The translations under genes were made by a program, and so were the position numbers. The notes under the pieces are model-generated. The model was not told the origin of the DNA and ran no database searches. It was given only the letters and a program-made list of their open reading frames with translations. This document shows positions 9,158 to 17,150 of a stretch of DNA of 64,000 bases, piece by piece; position 1 is the stretch's first letter, and each line of letters opens with the position of its first letter. The stretch comes from Agromyces lapidis (GTDB lineage: Bacteria; Actinomycetota; Actinomycetes; Actinomycetales; Microbacteriaceae), in assembly GCF_009749405.1 (NCBI RefSeq), contig NZ_WBIQ01000007.1, positions 186,001 to 250,000 on the forward strand. The letters are read 5' to 3'.

Positions 9158-9811
9158 TCAGTCGGCGGGACAGGTCCGATCGGCCGGCTCGCCGAAGTCG
9201 GGCACGGCGCGCGATTCCGCCTCGGCGGCGGTCGTCGCCGGGCCGTTCTCCTCGATGTCGCGGATCAGCCAGTCCATCTCGGTGATCTCGCGTCGCTGCG
9301 CCTCGCTGATCTCGACGGCGAGCTCGCAGACGCGGACGTCCTCGTTCTGGAACCGCTCGGACCGGGTGATCGCCAGTGAGTGGTGCGGGATCATCGCGCG
9401 CATGAACGACGTGTCGTTCACGGTGGCCTGCGTGCGGTCGAGGGCGATGCCGCCGCCGATGAGGAGCACGCTCGCGGCGATGACGGCGATGTTGCCCTTC
9501 GTGCTCTTGTACATGCCGAGCATCCAGGCCAGCATGACCAGTCCCATGGTGCCGCCCATCGTCACGGCCATGAAGATGCGGCTCTGGCTGAACCGGATGT
9601 GCGTCCACTCCCACGAGCCTGCGAACATCACGAAGTACATGACCACCATCGAGGTCAGGATCATCGCGGCGAAGCGCAGGTACACCTTCAGCACCTGCTT
9701 CGACTGCTGCGCGTCGCCCTCGCCGGATTCCGCATGGTTCGTCTGGTCGTGCTCGACGTGACTGGCCTGTCGGTCCTGCTGCCGGTCGACTGCATTCCGA
9801 TCCATGGACAT
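9158..9811 (-). CDS. Membrane-anchored DUF305 protein
   Basis: A 217-residue protein: a charged His/Gln-rich cytoplasmic N-terminus (1-40), three hydrophobic helices (about 45-65, 78-100, 105-125), then one DUF305 unit with MRAMIPHHSLAI. It is the second DUF305 protein in the island but differs from the lipoprotein in being membrane-integral. GAGGAGG stands about 10 nt before the ATG. It lies upstream of the ABC genes on the same strand (105-nt gap), so a shared transcript is possible. Reaction unknown. Confidence 0.85.
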   Translation of the reverse strand: MSMDRNAVDRQQDRQASHVEHDQTNHAESGEGDAQQSKQVLKVYLRFAAMILTSMVVMYFVMFAGSWEWTHIRFSQSRIFMAVTMGGTMGLVMLAWMLGMYKSTKGNIAVIAASVLLIGGGIALDRTQATVNDTSFMRAMIPHHSLAITRSERFQNEDVRVCELAVEISEAQRREITEMDWLIRDIEENGPATTAAEAESRAVPDFGEPADRTCPAD

Positions 9812-10554
9812 GTTGCTCGAACCTCCTCGGTTGTACCGCCTCCACGTGATCAGGTGAGCCACGGCGCGGCAAGGGCGTTGCGCCACGACGGCGAAGTCTG
9901 GTACCCCGGGCCATATTGGAGGCCGGCTGCAGCGACAGGCGCCCGCCAGACGTGCCCGACACTGATGGTCGAGGCGGAATCTCGCCGGGCTTGACGTGAT
10001 GCCTGTCGTCCTGCCAAGCGGCGACGCTCGATGCTCACGCGGCCATGAAGCCGTGCCGTTCCCCGAGGATTGCGTGGCAGCAAGGGCGCGGTTCACCCTC
10101 GCCTCCGCATCGGCTCGCAGATCGCGGCCGTCGGCTCCGAGGCGCCTACGTTCCTGCGCGTTGTCTCGCTCTACCTGGCGTTCCTCGCGGTGATGCTGTT
10201 CACGGGGCGGGTCGCTGGCCCCGGCGGCCGGAGACGCGCGCCGACCGTCTTCGGTGGCGCGACCCGGAACTCTAGTATGTGGTTCTGCGGTGAACGCTCG
10301 CTCTTCGGCCGAGCCCGCAACCGCGCCGCTCGCTGTCGTGACGCAGACACTGGTTGAACTGGTCGGAGGCTCGATTTCGTGCCGCCCGTGCCGTCCCTCT
10401 CGAAGGACCGGTCAGGGGTGGGCTGACCCACAACTCGGGTGCCTCGGTACGAGCCTCTACCGAGCAACCGCCACGAGTTCGTTCGCACCTGCGCGAACGA
10501 GATGCGCGTGCTGATCGAACCATCAACACATGACCAACAGGTCAGTGATAGCTG
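9812..10554. other. Intergenic stretch without a supported gene
   Basis: About 740 nt between the DUF305 gene and cmtR. The frame at 10070-10357 has one hydrophobic run (VSLYLAFLAVML) but no ribosome site, an atypical composition and no recognisable domain, so I read it as remnant or non-coding. The stretch is less GC-biased than the flanking genes, consistent with decayed accessory DNA. Confidence 0.5.
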
Positions 10555-10577
10555 TATAGTCATCGTGTGCTGACTAT
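10555..10577 (+). promoter_or_regulatory. cmtR -10 element and overlapping operator
   Basis: TATAGT (10555-10560) is followed by exactly 6 nt and then GTG 10567, the spacing of a leaderless promoter. A perfect inverted repeat ATAGTCA (10556-10562) / TGACTAT (10571-10577), 8 nt apart, spans the -10 and the start codon. It is well placed for an ArsR-family repressor to block its own transcription. Confidence 0.72.
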
Positions 10578-10923
10578 TGCTAGCGGTGTGGACACGATGA
10601 ACCGGCTCGGCCGAGCGATGGCCGATCCGACCCGTTCACGAATCCTGATGACGCTGCTGGATGGGCCGAGCTACCCGGCGGTGCTCTCTCGCGAGTTGGG
10701 GCTGACACGGTCGAACGTGTCGAATCATCTGGCGTGCCTTCGCGATTGCGGCATCGTAGTCGCGGAGCCCGAGGGGCGGCAGACCCGCTACGAGATCTCA
10801 GACCCGCACCTGACTCGCGCGCTGACCTCGCTGCTCGAGGTCACCCTCGCGGTGGACGAGGACGCACCGTGCATCGATCCGTTCTGCTCGGTGCCGGGCT
10901 GCTGCGGAGAGGCGGCACGATGA
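10567..10923 (+). CDS. cmtR: CmtR-like ArsR-family Cd/Pb sensor
   Basis: A winged-helix ArsR/SmtB repressor of 118 residues. With the GTG at 10567 its cysteines fall at C57 and C61 (NHLACLRDCG, in the recognition helix) and C102 (DAPC). These are the same positions as the Cd/Pb ligands of M. tuberculosis CmtR, which supports both identity and start codon. Four further Cys near the C-terminus (FCSVPGCC) are extra. It should release DNA on Cd(II) or Pb(II). The last codons overlap the transporter start (ATGA), so the repressor and exporter are translationally coupled. Confidence 0.9.
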   Translation: MLTIASGVDTMNRLGRAMADPTRSRILMTLLDGPSYPAVLSRELGLTRSNVSNHLACLRDCGIVVAEPEGRQTRYEISDPHLTRALTSLLEVTLAVDEDAPCIDPFCSVPGCCGEAAR

Positions 10924-11570
10924 GCCAAGCGCTCACGACCGAGCGGCGCGCCGTCCTGCACCGCCGGGTTCGACTGATCGTCGGGTTCACGATCACCTAC
11001 AACGTGCTGGAGGGGATCATCGCGGTCTCCGCCGGCGCCGCCGCCTCGTCGGCGGCCCTAATCGGTTTTGGCCTCGACTCGTTCATCGAGGTGCTCTCGG
11101 CCGTGGCCGTCGCGTGGCAATTCACCCGGAAGAACCCTGAACGCTGGGAGAAGCCGACCGTGCGGGCGATCGGGATCGCGTTCTTCGCCCTCGCCGCATA
11201 CGTGACCGTCGACGCGATCCTCGCGCTCACCGGCGTCGAACCCGTCGGACACAGCCCCCTCGGCATCGCAATCGCCGTCGCGAGTCTGGTAATCATGCCC
11301 ACTCTCGCCTGGTTCCAGTTCCGTACCGGCCGCGAGCTCGAGTCCCGCAGCGTGCAGGCCGACGCCAAGCAGCTTCTGCTGTGCATCTACCTCTCCGGGA
11401 CCGTGCTGATCGGCCTGCTGCTGAACTCCCTGTTCGGCTGGACGTGGGCTGACTCAGTCGCCGCACTGGTCGTTGCGGCCCTCGCCGTACGCGAGGGTAT
11501 TGAAGCGTGGCGTGGCGAAGTCGAATCACCGCTCGAGCTCTTCGAGGAAATGGAAGAGGAGGTGACTTGA
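10920..11570 (+). CDS. Cation diffusion facilitator-type transporter
   Basis: A 216-residue membrane protein with about six helices. Asp residues in intramembrane motifs (GFGLDSFIE and ADSVAALVVA) match the metal-binding helices of the CDF fold, but the cytoplasmic C-terminal domain of classical CDFs is missing, so it is the short form. Coupling to cmtR suggests that it exports Cd, Pb or Zn. Its stop TGA shares an A with the ATG of the tiny Cys-rich peptide downstream, and AGGAGGTG lies inside its last codons. Confidence 0.85.
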   Translation: MSQALTTERRAVLHRRVRLIVGFTITYNVLEGIIAVSAGAAASSAALIGFGLDSFIEVLSAVAVAWQFTRKNPERWEKPTVRAIGIAFFALAAYVTVDAILALTGVEPVGHSPLGIAIAVASLVIMPTLAWFQFRTGRELESRSVQADAKQLLLCIYLSGTVLIGLLLNSLFGWTWADSVAALVVAALAVREGIEAWRGEVESPLELFEEMEEEVT

Positions 11571-11629
11571 TGGACTGCTGCGACCCGACAATCTGCCCGC
11601 CCGAACAGTGCGACCAGGACTGCTGCTAG
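11570..11629 (+). CDS. 19-residue Cys-rich micropeptide (six Cys)
   Basis: The ORF MDCCDPTICPPEQCDQDCC starts at an ATG that overlaps the transporter stop (TGATG) and is preceded by an ideal AGGAGGTG (11556-11563). Six of 19 residues are Cys (3, 4, 9, 14, 18, 19), with four Asp and one Glu and no aliphatic core. That fits a soft-metal-binding metallothionein-like peptide better than a folded enzyme. It is the last gene of the cmtR-transporter unit, which implies co-induction by Cd or Pb. I know of no named family. Chance is unlikely given the ribosome site and coupling, but translation is not proven. Confidence 0.62.
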   Translation: MDCCDPTICPPEQCDQDCC

Positions 11630-12065
11630 GCATCCCGAATCGCCCAGATCATCGAAGCCTCATCTCCGCTCGGGCACGATGAGAGGTTCGGTGATGCCCG
11701 AAGATCCTCCGAATCGCCGTCTGATCGTCGTCGGCTACCAGCGTACGCTCCGCAGCGATCTACCGACGCGTGCGGTGCGTACATAGTGATGCCCATAAGC
11801 CGACGGCACGAACGTTCGATTCCACAACGCGGCGACGGATCGTACCTGTCGCGCAGCCGGCACTGCGGTCCGGCCCACTTCGGGGACTTGATCCGCGCAC
11901 GTTTATTCAACACTTTTGACCCGAGATGCCCCGAGGACGGCCGAGCGCATCGGGTAGCATCGACAACAGATCGCGGCGATCCCGGCAAGAAGTTCCTGAT
12001 CACGTCGAGAAAGATCGAGGCATCCCGGCTTGGGCCGAGATGGCGGCCGCGGGCCGAGGAGATCC
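11630..12065. other. Intergenic region before the tRNA-like repeat
   Basis: No supported gene. A minus-strand fragment (about 11660-11750) reads LVADDDQTAIRRIF, reminiscent of the first strand and helix of a response regulator, but has no start and soon stops; it may be a decayed remnant. CGTTTATTC occurs at 11900-11908, one of three copies near the tRNA-type repeats. The local AT content is higher than in the genes. Confidence 0.45.
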
Positions 12066-12099
12066 ATCGGTCACGGGTTCAAGTCCCGTCCGCCCTACG
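12066..12099 (+). repeat. attachment-site-like repeat, copy 1 (tRNA 3' end)
   Basis: A 34-bp sequence identical to 18855-18888. It holds a complete tRNA T-arm (stem ACGGG, loop TTCAAGT, stem CCCGT), the 3' acceptor strand CCGCCCT and the discriminator A, but no 5' tRNA half is upstream. Such 3' fragments mark integration into a tRNA gene. The intact tRNA is expected to the left of the window. Confidence 0.8.
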
Positions 12100-12347
12100 G
12101 TGAAATTGATCTGATCAGGGATTCTCGTCCGAGTGAAAAGGATGAGACCTGATGCGTGTGCCACTTATTGGCCGTTTATTCTGCAACTCAATCGTTCTGT
12201 GGTGGCGTGTTCGAGTCACCCATGACTGCCCTCGGTTCAGCTGGAATGGCCTCGCATACCTCGTAGGTATGAACGCCGAACGACTCTCCGCAATCGGCTT
12301 GGAGCCGGTGCTGACGACATGCGATCGCCGAGCATCTCGTCGTCAAG
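12100..12347. other. Intergenic region with an ATACC/GGTAT palindrome
   Basis: No gene seen. It contains CGTTTATTC (12173-12181) and a perfect inverted repeat CATACCT-CGT-AGGTATG (12255-12271) that resembles the CsoR/CstR-like operators at 2685 and 15421. No gene starts just downstream of the palindrome on either strand. Confidence 0.5.
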
Positions 12348-13004
12348 TCACCCCACCGTGACGATCCCCGCCCGATGCGCGAGCACCGCCGCCTCGACGC
12401 GGTTCCGCACCTCGAGCTTCACGAGGATCGCGCTCACGTATCCCTTCACGGTCCCTTCCACGAGATGCAGCTGCGCGCCTATCTCGGCGTTCGAGGCGCC
12501 GGCGGCAAGCAGCCTGAGCACATCGCGCTCGCGATCGGTGAGCGCCGCGATCGCCTCCCGAGCTTTCGCGCTGCGGAGCCGATCGCCGTCGCGGTAGGGC
12601 GCAATGACGCGGCGGGCGATGTCGGGTGAGAGATACGCGCCGCCTTCCGAGACCACGCGCACGCCGGCGATCAGCTCCCTCGGGTCCGCCGCCTTCAACA
12701 GGAATCCCAGCGCGCCACCGCCGAGCGCGCGTTCGATGTACTCGTCCTCGCCGAACGTCGTCAGCATTACGACGCGCGTGGCCGGAACGGTGGCCGCGAT
12801 CTCGGAGGCAGCGGCGAGGCCGTCGAGCCGAGGCATCCGGATGTCGAGTACTGCCACGTCGGGCCGGTGGCGCTGCGCCCCCGCGATCGCCTCGTGACCG
12901 TCGGCTGCCTCGAAGACGACCTCGATCTCGGTGTCGGACTCAAGGATCGCGCGTACCCCCGCCCGCATCATGGCCTCGTCGTCGGCGATGAGCACGCGGA
13001 TCAC
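12348..13004 (-). CDS. NarL/LuxR-type response regulator
   Basis: 218 residues: a receiver domain with acidic pocket D8/D9 and phospho-acceptor D54 (VAVLDIRMP), the switch Thr in MLTTFG, and a C-terminal LuxR HTH (LTDRERDVLRLLAAG, then NAEIGAQLHLVEGTVKGYV). The GTG start overlaps the histidine kinase stop (GTGA), so the pair is coupled. The signal is unknown. It ends just inside the right side of the first tRNA-type repeat, as the first cargo gene of the second island. Confidence 0.92.
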   Translation of the reverse strand: MIRVLIADDEAMMRAGVRAILESDTEIEVVFEAADGHEAIAGAQRHRPDVAVLDIRMPRLDGLAAASEIAATVPATRVVMLTTFGEDEYIERALGGGALGFLLKAADPRELIAGVRVVSEGGAYLSPDIARRVIAPYRDGDRLRSAKAREAIAALTDRERDVLRLLAAGASNAEIGAQLHLVEGTVKGYVSAILVKLEVRNRVEAAVLAHRAGIVTVG

Positions 13005-14398
13005 GACGCCTCCAGCAAGATCTTCTCGACGAGCACGCCTTGCTCGAAGCAGAGTCGGTACGTCGCATCGGTGAAGTGAAGCCAGCCATCGCGCGCGGCG
13101 AAGTACTCGCACTCCGAGCCGTCGGGCAGCGGCGGCTCGCCTACGATCGGCACCGGGCCGGGAATGCCGGCAGGGAGAAGCGGAGCGAGCTCCGCCCGCG
13201 TGGTGCCGAGCCCGATCCCCTCGTAGGCGTTCGACGAGATCGCCGTGTGCGCCACCGTGATCGCCTGGACGACGAGGAACCCGACGAGCGTGAGCGCGAG
13301 GATCGTCGCCGGGACCACCGCTGCCTGCAGCACACGCCGACGGGCCGTCTGCGCGTTCGACCGCAGCGCCACCTCGGCCGCCCCGGTCGTGTCGTGCGCC
13401 GACGGCAGAGGCTCCGCCGGCGCACGCAGTCGCAACTCGAAGCCGTGTTCGTCGGGCCCCGCCTGAATCGTCGCGCCGAGCAGCTCCGCACGACGACCAA
13501 GGCTCGGGATGCCGTGCCCGCCGCCCTGTGCTTCGCCTCCGGTCGAAGCACCCGAGCGCACCCATACGGCGATCGCATCGGGCCCGTCCTGCGTCACGCC
13601 GACGACGACCTCCGCGCCCGGCGCGTGGCGCACCGAGTTCGTCAGGCCTTCGCGGACCGTGCGCACGGCGAGCTCCGCGATGAGCGGATGAGCCCCGGCG
13701 ATCGCCACACGGTCGATCTCGGCGCGGACGGTCATGCCGGCATCGCGCGCACCGGCCACGAGGGACTCGATGCCCTCGCCACCGACCGGGTCCATGCGGC
13801 TCGGCCCGTCGGGTCTGGTCATCTTCACCACGTCTTGCAGGCGACCGCTCGCGCGCACCGCGGCCTCGCGCAGTTCGCGGAACTGCTCCCGCTGGTCGGG
13901 TGCCAGGTCGCGTCCGAGCTCGAGCGCGCCCGCCTGCACTGCGATCAGGGCGAGCTCGTGCCCGATCGTGTCGTGGAGGTCGTCGGCGATGCGAGCGCGC
14001 TCCTCGGCCTGCGCACGTGCGGCCAGGATCGCGGCGTCCGACTTCTGCTGCTCGGCGCGCAGCAGGCGGAACCTGCCGTACCACCACGGGGCGACCACGG
14101 TCAGCAGTGCGATCAGCACGCTCGCCATCCAGTCGCCGAGCGGCGCCGTGCCGGGCATCAGGTACGAGACCGGCAGCGAGAGCGCGAGTACGACCGTGAA
14201 CGTCACTACGGCCGGGATGAGCCCCGCCATGCGGCGTCCGGCCAGGTAGCCCGCGACCACGGCGGGGAGCAGGGCGAGCACCAGAGCCGAGTCACCCCAC
14301 CGGGCCAACGGCAACGCGATCGACGTCGCGAAGAGCAGCGTCACGACGCCGAGCGGCGTCGGCCACTTCTCTCGCCTCGGACGACCGGAACGCAGCAT
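13001..14398 (-). CDS. Sensor histidine kinase with C-terminal membrane/extracytoplasmic domain
   Basis: 465 residues. Four to five N-terminal helices (about 15-108) precede a HisKA_3 domain with the phospho-acceptor H142 (DDLHDTIGHE). A HATPase domain follows (VREGLTNSVRHA around 240, GIPSLGRRAELLGA near 300). Unusually, another transmembrane helix (about 352-385) and some 80 residues with two Cys and aromatic residues follow the ATPase, so a possible sensor domain sits outside at the C-terminus. ATG 14398 has GGGGGG immediately upstream. The longer upstream frame has no coding character. Confidence 0.9.
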   Translation of the reverse strand: MLRSGRPRREKWPTPLGVVTLLFATSIALPLARWGDSALVLALLPAVVAGYLAGRRMAGLIPAVVTFTVVLALSLPVSYLMPGTAPLGDWMASVLIALLTVVAPWWYGRFRLLRAEQQKSDAAILAARAQAEERARIADDLHDTIGHELALIAVQAGALELGRDLAPDQREQFRELREAAVRASGRLQDVVKMTRPDGPSRMDPVGGEGIESLVAGARDAGMTVRAEIDRVAIAGAHPLIAELAVRTVREGLTNSVRHAPGAEVVVGVTQDGPDAIAVWVRSGASTGGEAQGGGHGIPSLGRRAELLGATIQAGPDEHGFELRLRAPAEPLPSAHDTTGAAEVALRSNAQTARRRVLQAAVVPATILALTLVGFLVVQAITVAHTAISSNAYEGIGLGTTRAELAPLLPAGIPGPVPIVGEPPLPDGSECEYFAARDGWLHFTDATYRLCFEQGVLVEKILLEAS

Positions 14399-14506
14399 CC
14401 CCCCATAGTAGAAAGCCGAACGAATCCGGAACACTGACGAAAGTATGGTGCAGTCGAACCTTCGGTCGGATGTAGCGCCCACGGGCCCGCCCGTAGCGTC
14501 GCAGCC

Positions 14507-15178
14507 ATGGACCTGCTGACACTGCTGAACACTCTCGTGACCGACCTCGCGGCATCCCCTTGGCTGTTCCTCGTGGTGTTCGCTGTGTGCGTGATCGACG
14601 GGTTCTTCCCGCCGGTCCCGAGCGAGACCGTCGTCGTCGGCGCCGCCACCGTCTCGGTCGCCGCAGGGGAGCCGAACCTGCTGCTGCTCATCGCTGTCGC
14701 CGGTGCCGGTGCCATCGTCGGCGACAACATCGCCTACCGACTTGGGCGAGTTCTCGGCACGACCCGCTTCCGTTGGATGCGGACGAAGCGCGTCGCCGCG
14801 ACGCTCGACTGGGCGCGCCGCGGGCTCGACCGCCGCGGAGCGCTGCTCATCTTCACCGCGCGCTACGTCCCGGTGGGACGCATTGCCGTGAACATGACGG
14901 CCGGTGCCACGAGGTATCCGTTCCGGCGCTTCCTGCCGCTCTCGATCGCGGCTGGCGTCACGTGGGCTGCGTACTCGGCGCTCTTCGGCATCGTCGCGGG
15001 GCAGTGGCTGCATGAGCAGCCCCTCGTGGCGATCGTGCTCGCCATCGCGGTGGCTGCGGTGGTGGGCGCCGGGGTGGATGCCGTCATCCGGCGCATCCTC
15101 AACCGCAGGGGTGCGCCCGGCACCGACGGTGCCGAGCCGGCGGCCGAGCCAGAGGTCGCTGAGTCGCTACGGCCGTGA
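14507..15178 (+). CDS. DedA family membrane protein
   Basis: 223 residues with five or six hydrophobic stretches. Family signatures are FFPPVPSETVVV near residue 35, GDNIAYRLGR near 73, and the Arg-containing FTARYVPVGRIAVNMTAG near 115-132. DedA proteins are candidate undecaprenyl-phosphate or phospholipid flippases dependent on proton motive force. It is divergent from the kinase and overlaps the following small ORF by 4 nt. Confidence 0.88.
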   Translation: MDLLTLLNTLVTDLAASPWLFLVVFAVCVIDGFFPPVPSETVVVGAATVSVAAGEPNLLLLIAVAGAGAIVGDNIAYRLGRVLGTTRFRWMRTKRVAATLDWARRGLDRRGALLIFTARYVPVGRIAVNMTAGATRYPFRRFLPLSIAAGVTWAAYSALFGIVAGQWLHEQPLVAIVLAIAVAAVVGAGVDAVIRRILNRRGAPGTDGAEPAAEPEVAESLRP

Positions 15179-15372
15179 GTGAACCCCTGCATCGCACCCT
15201 GACGCTCGCGATGGAGCCGGGCGGGCGGTATGGGCTCACGATAGACGGCCGCGAGTTCGACCATGACCGTATCGACACCGAGGTCTCGCACGGGTCGCTC
15301 GAGGAATCGCCAGCGTGCCACATCCTCGACCACGAGGATCTCGGCGTGATGGGCGCGATTCGCACGGGTTGA
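15175..15372 (+). CDS. Small hypothetical protein after DedA
   Basis: A 65-residue frame whose GTG overlaps the DedA stop (GTGA). It is rich in Asp, Glu and His (DGREFDHDR, HILDHED) with one Cys and no membrane segment. I recognise no family. The coupling and lack of a competing frame make it plausible, but it could be spurious. Confidence 0.45.
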   Translation: MSEPLHRTLTLAMEPGGRYGLTIDGREFDHDRIDTEVSHGSLEESPACHILDHEDLGVMGAIRTG

Positions 15373-15407
15373 CGCGCCGCCCGCGCACGTGCCTGTGAAT
15401 ACACCGA

Positions 15408-15444
15408 GGGTATTTTGACAATACCCCCGGGGTATCCGTACCAT
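15408..15444 (+). promoter_or_regulatory. Promoter with two overlapping CsoR/CstR-like palindromes
   Basis: TTGACA (-35, 15415-15420) and TACCAT (-10, 15439-15444) are 18 nt apart, and the ATG at 15451 is exactly 6 nt after the -10, so the mRNA is probably leaderless. Inverted repeat 1 is GGGTATT-TTGAC-AATACCC (15408-15426), centred on the -35. Inverted repeat 2 is ATACCCC-C-GGGGTAT (15421-15435), in the spacer. Both match the style of CsoR/CstR operators. Confidence 0.75.
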
Positions 15445-15450
15445 GGGCTC

Positions 15451-17109
15451 ATGACCCAGAAGCGCTACCTCATCATCGGCGGAGTCGCCGGCGGCATGTC
15501 CGCCGCCACCCGCCTGCGCCGGCTCGACGAGAACGCCCGGATCACGGTGCTCGAGCGCGGTGGCCATGTCTCGTTCGCGAACTGCGGACTGCCCTATTAC
15601 CTCGGCGGCGTCATCGAGCAGCGCGACAGCCTGCTCCTGCAGACCCCCGCGTCGCTCGGCAGCCGGTTCAACCTCGACGTGCGCGTGCGCACTGAGGCCG
15701 TCTCGATCGACCGCGACGCCAAGACGGTTCGCGTCCGCGACCTCACGACGGGGGAGGAGACCGATGAGGCCTACGACGCGCTCGTGCTCTCGCCCGGGGC
15801 GACGCCCGTGCGGCCCCCGCTTCCCGGCGGCGAGCGCATGCTGACGCTGCGCGACATCGACGACGTCGACGCCGCGATGGCCGAGCTCACCGTCGCTCCG
15901 AACAGTGCGCTGGTCATCGGCGCGGGATTCATCGGTCTCGAGATGGTCGAGAACCTCGTGCACCGCGGCCTCGGCGTGACGCTCGTCGAGCTCGGCGACC
16001 AGGTGCTGCCGCCCCTCGACCCCGAGATGGCCGGCCCCGTCGCCGACCGCCTCCGCGCCGCCGGAGTCGACGTGCGCCTCGGCACGCAGGTCACCGAGCT
16101 CGGCCCAGACACGGCGACCCTCTCCGACGGTTCGGTGGTCTCCGCCGAGTTCGTGCTCGCCTCCATCGGCGTGCGGCCCGACACTTCCCTCGCGAAGGGG
16201 GCCGGCCTCGCGATCGGCGAGCGCGGCGGCATCCGGGTCGACGACCAGCTCCGCACGAGCGACCCGCACATCTACGCGATCGGCGACGCGGTCGAGAAGA
16301 CCGACGCCATCTCCGGTGAGCAGCGGCTCGTCGCGCTCGCGGGCCTGGCCAACCGGCATGGTCGCCTCGTGGCCGACGCCATCACGGGCAAGACGATCCG
16401 GGTGCGCGACGCCCTCGGCACCGCCGTCGTCGGCGTCATGGGCCTCACCATCGCGGCGACTGGCTGGAACGAGAAGCTGCTACGGCGTATCGGCCGCGAC
16501 ATCCGCGTCTTCCATACCCACCCGGCCTCTCACACCGGCTATTACCCCGGTGCGGAGTCGATGTCGCTCAAGCTCGTGGTGGACGCCGTGACCGATGAGA
16601 TCCTCGGCGCTCAGGGCGTCGGTGGCGACGGGGTCGACAAGCGCATCGACGTGATCGCCACGGCCATCGCGGGCGGCATCACGGCTTCCGAGCTCGCCGA
16701 CCTCGAGCTGGCGTACGCGCCGCAGTACTCGTCGGCGAAGGATCCGGTCAACATGCTCGGCTACGTCGCACTCAACGCGGCCGACGGCCTCACCCCCTCG
16801 ATCCAGTGGCATGAGCTGGAGGCTGAACTCGACGCGGGTGCGACCCTCGTCGACGTGCGCACGGCGGGAGAACACGCCGACGGCGCTATCCCGGGCTCGA
16901 TCAACATCCCGCTCGACGAGATCCGATCGCGCACGGACGAGCTGCCCGAGGGGCGCCTCATCGTGCACTGCAAGGTCGGCCAGCGCGGCCACACCGGCGT
17001 GCGGCTGCTCGCCCAGCTCGGCCGCGAAGCCGTGAACCTCGACGGCGGATACCTGACCTGGAGCGCCGGCACGAGGGCCAGCTCGGCGGTTCCTGCACTC
17101 GTCGCCTAA
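15451..17109 (+). CDS. CoA-disulfide reductase with C-terminal rhodanese domain
   Basis: 552 residues. The N-terminal FAD-binding fold (IIGGVAGGMSAATRLRRL) is followed by the single redox Cys C45 in SFANCGLPYY, typical of CoADR/Npsr enzymes. An NAD(P)-binding motif follows (VIGAGFIGLEMVENL near 155-170), then the dimerisation domain with YYPGAESMSLKLV, and from about 455 a rhodanese domain with C507 (HCKVGQRGH). Fused enzymes reduce CoA persulfides and polysulfides. The start is set by the leaderless promoter. It heads an operon with two Cys-rich proteins, DUF4395 and DUF2202, which suggests persulfide or sulfane-sulfur detoxification. Confidence 0.93.
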   Translation: MTQKRYLIIGGVAGGMSAATRLRRLDENARITVLERGGHVSFANCGLPYYLGGVIEQRDSLLLQTPASLGSRFNLDVRVRTEAVSIDRDAKTVRVRDLTTGEETDEAYDALVLSPGATPVRPPLPGGERMLTLRDIDDVDAAMAELTVAPNSALVIGAGFIGLEMVENLVHRGLGVTLVELGDQVLPPLDPEMAGPVADRLRAAGVDVRLGTQVTELGPDTATLSDGSVVSAEFVLASIGVRPDTSLAKGAGLAIGERGGIRVDDQLRTSDPHIYAIGDAVEKTDAISGEQRLVALAGLANRHGRLVADAITGKTIRVRDALGTAVVGVMGLTIAATGWNEKLLRRIGRDIRVFHTHPASHTGYYPGAESMSLKLVVDAVTDEILGAQGVGGDGVDKRIDVIATAIAGGITASELADLELAYAPQYSSAKDPVNMLGYVALNAADGLTPSIQWHELEAELDAGATLVDVRTAGEHADGAIPGSINIPLDEIRSRTDELPEGRLIVHCKVGQRGHTGVRLLAQLGREAVNLDGGYLTWSAGTRASSAVPALVA

Positions 17110-17150
17110 GCCTCGTCCACCACACCACACACCCTTGAGGAGAGCCCATC

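Noticed and set aside
10070-10357. Possible small membrane protein
   Set aside because: One hydrophobic run, but no ribosome site, an odd composition and no family; may be a remnant.
11660-11750. Response regulator fragment (LVADDDQTAIRRIF)
   Set aside because: Too short, no start and no supporting downstream receiver motifs; could be chance.
12066-12099. Functional tRNA gene
   Set aside because: Only the T-arm and 3' acceptor are present; no D-arm, anticodon arm or 5' acceptor precedes either copy.
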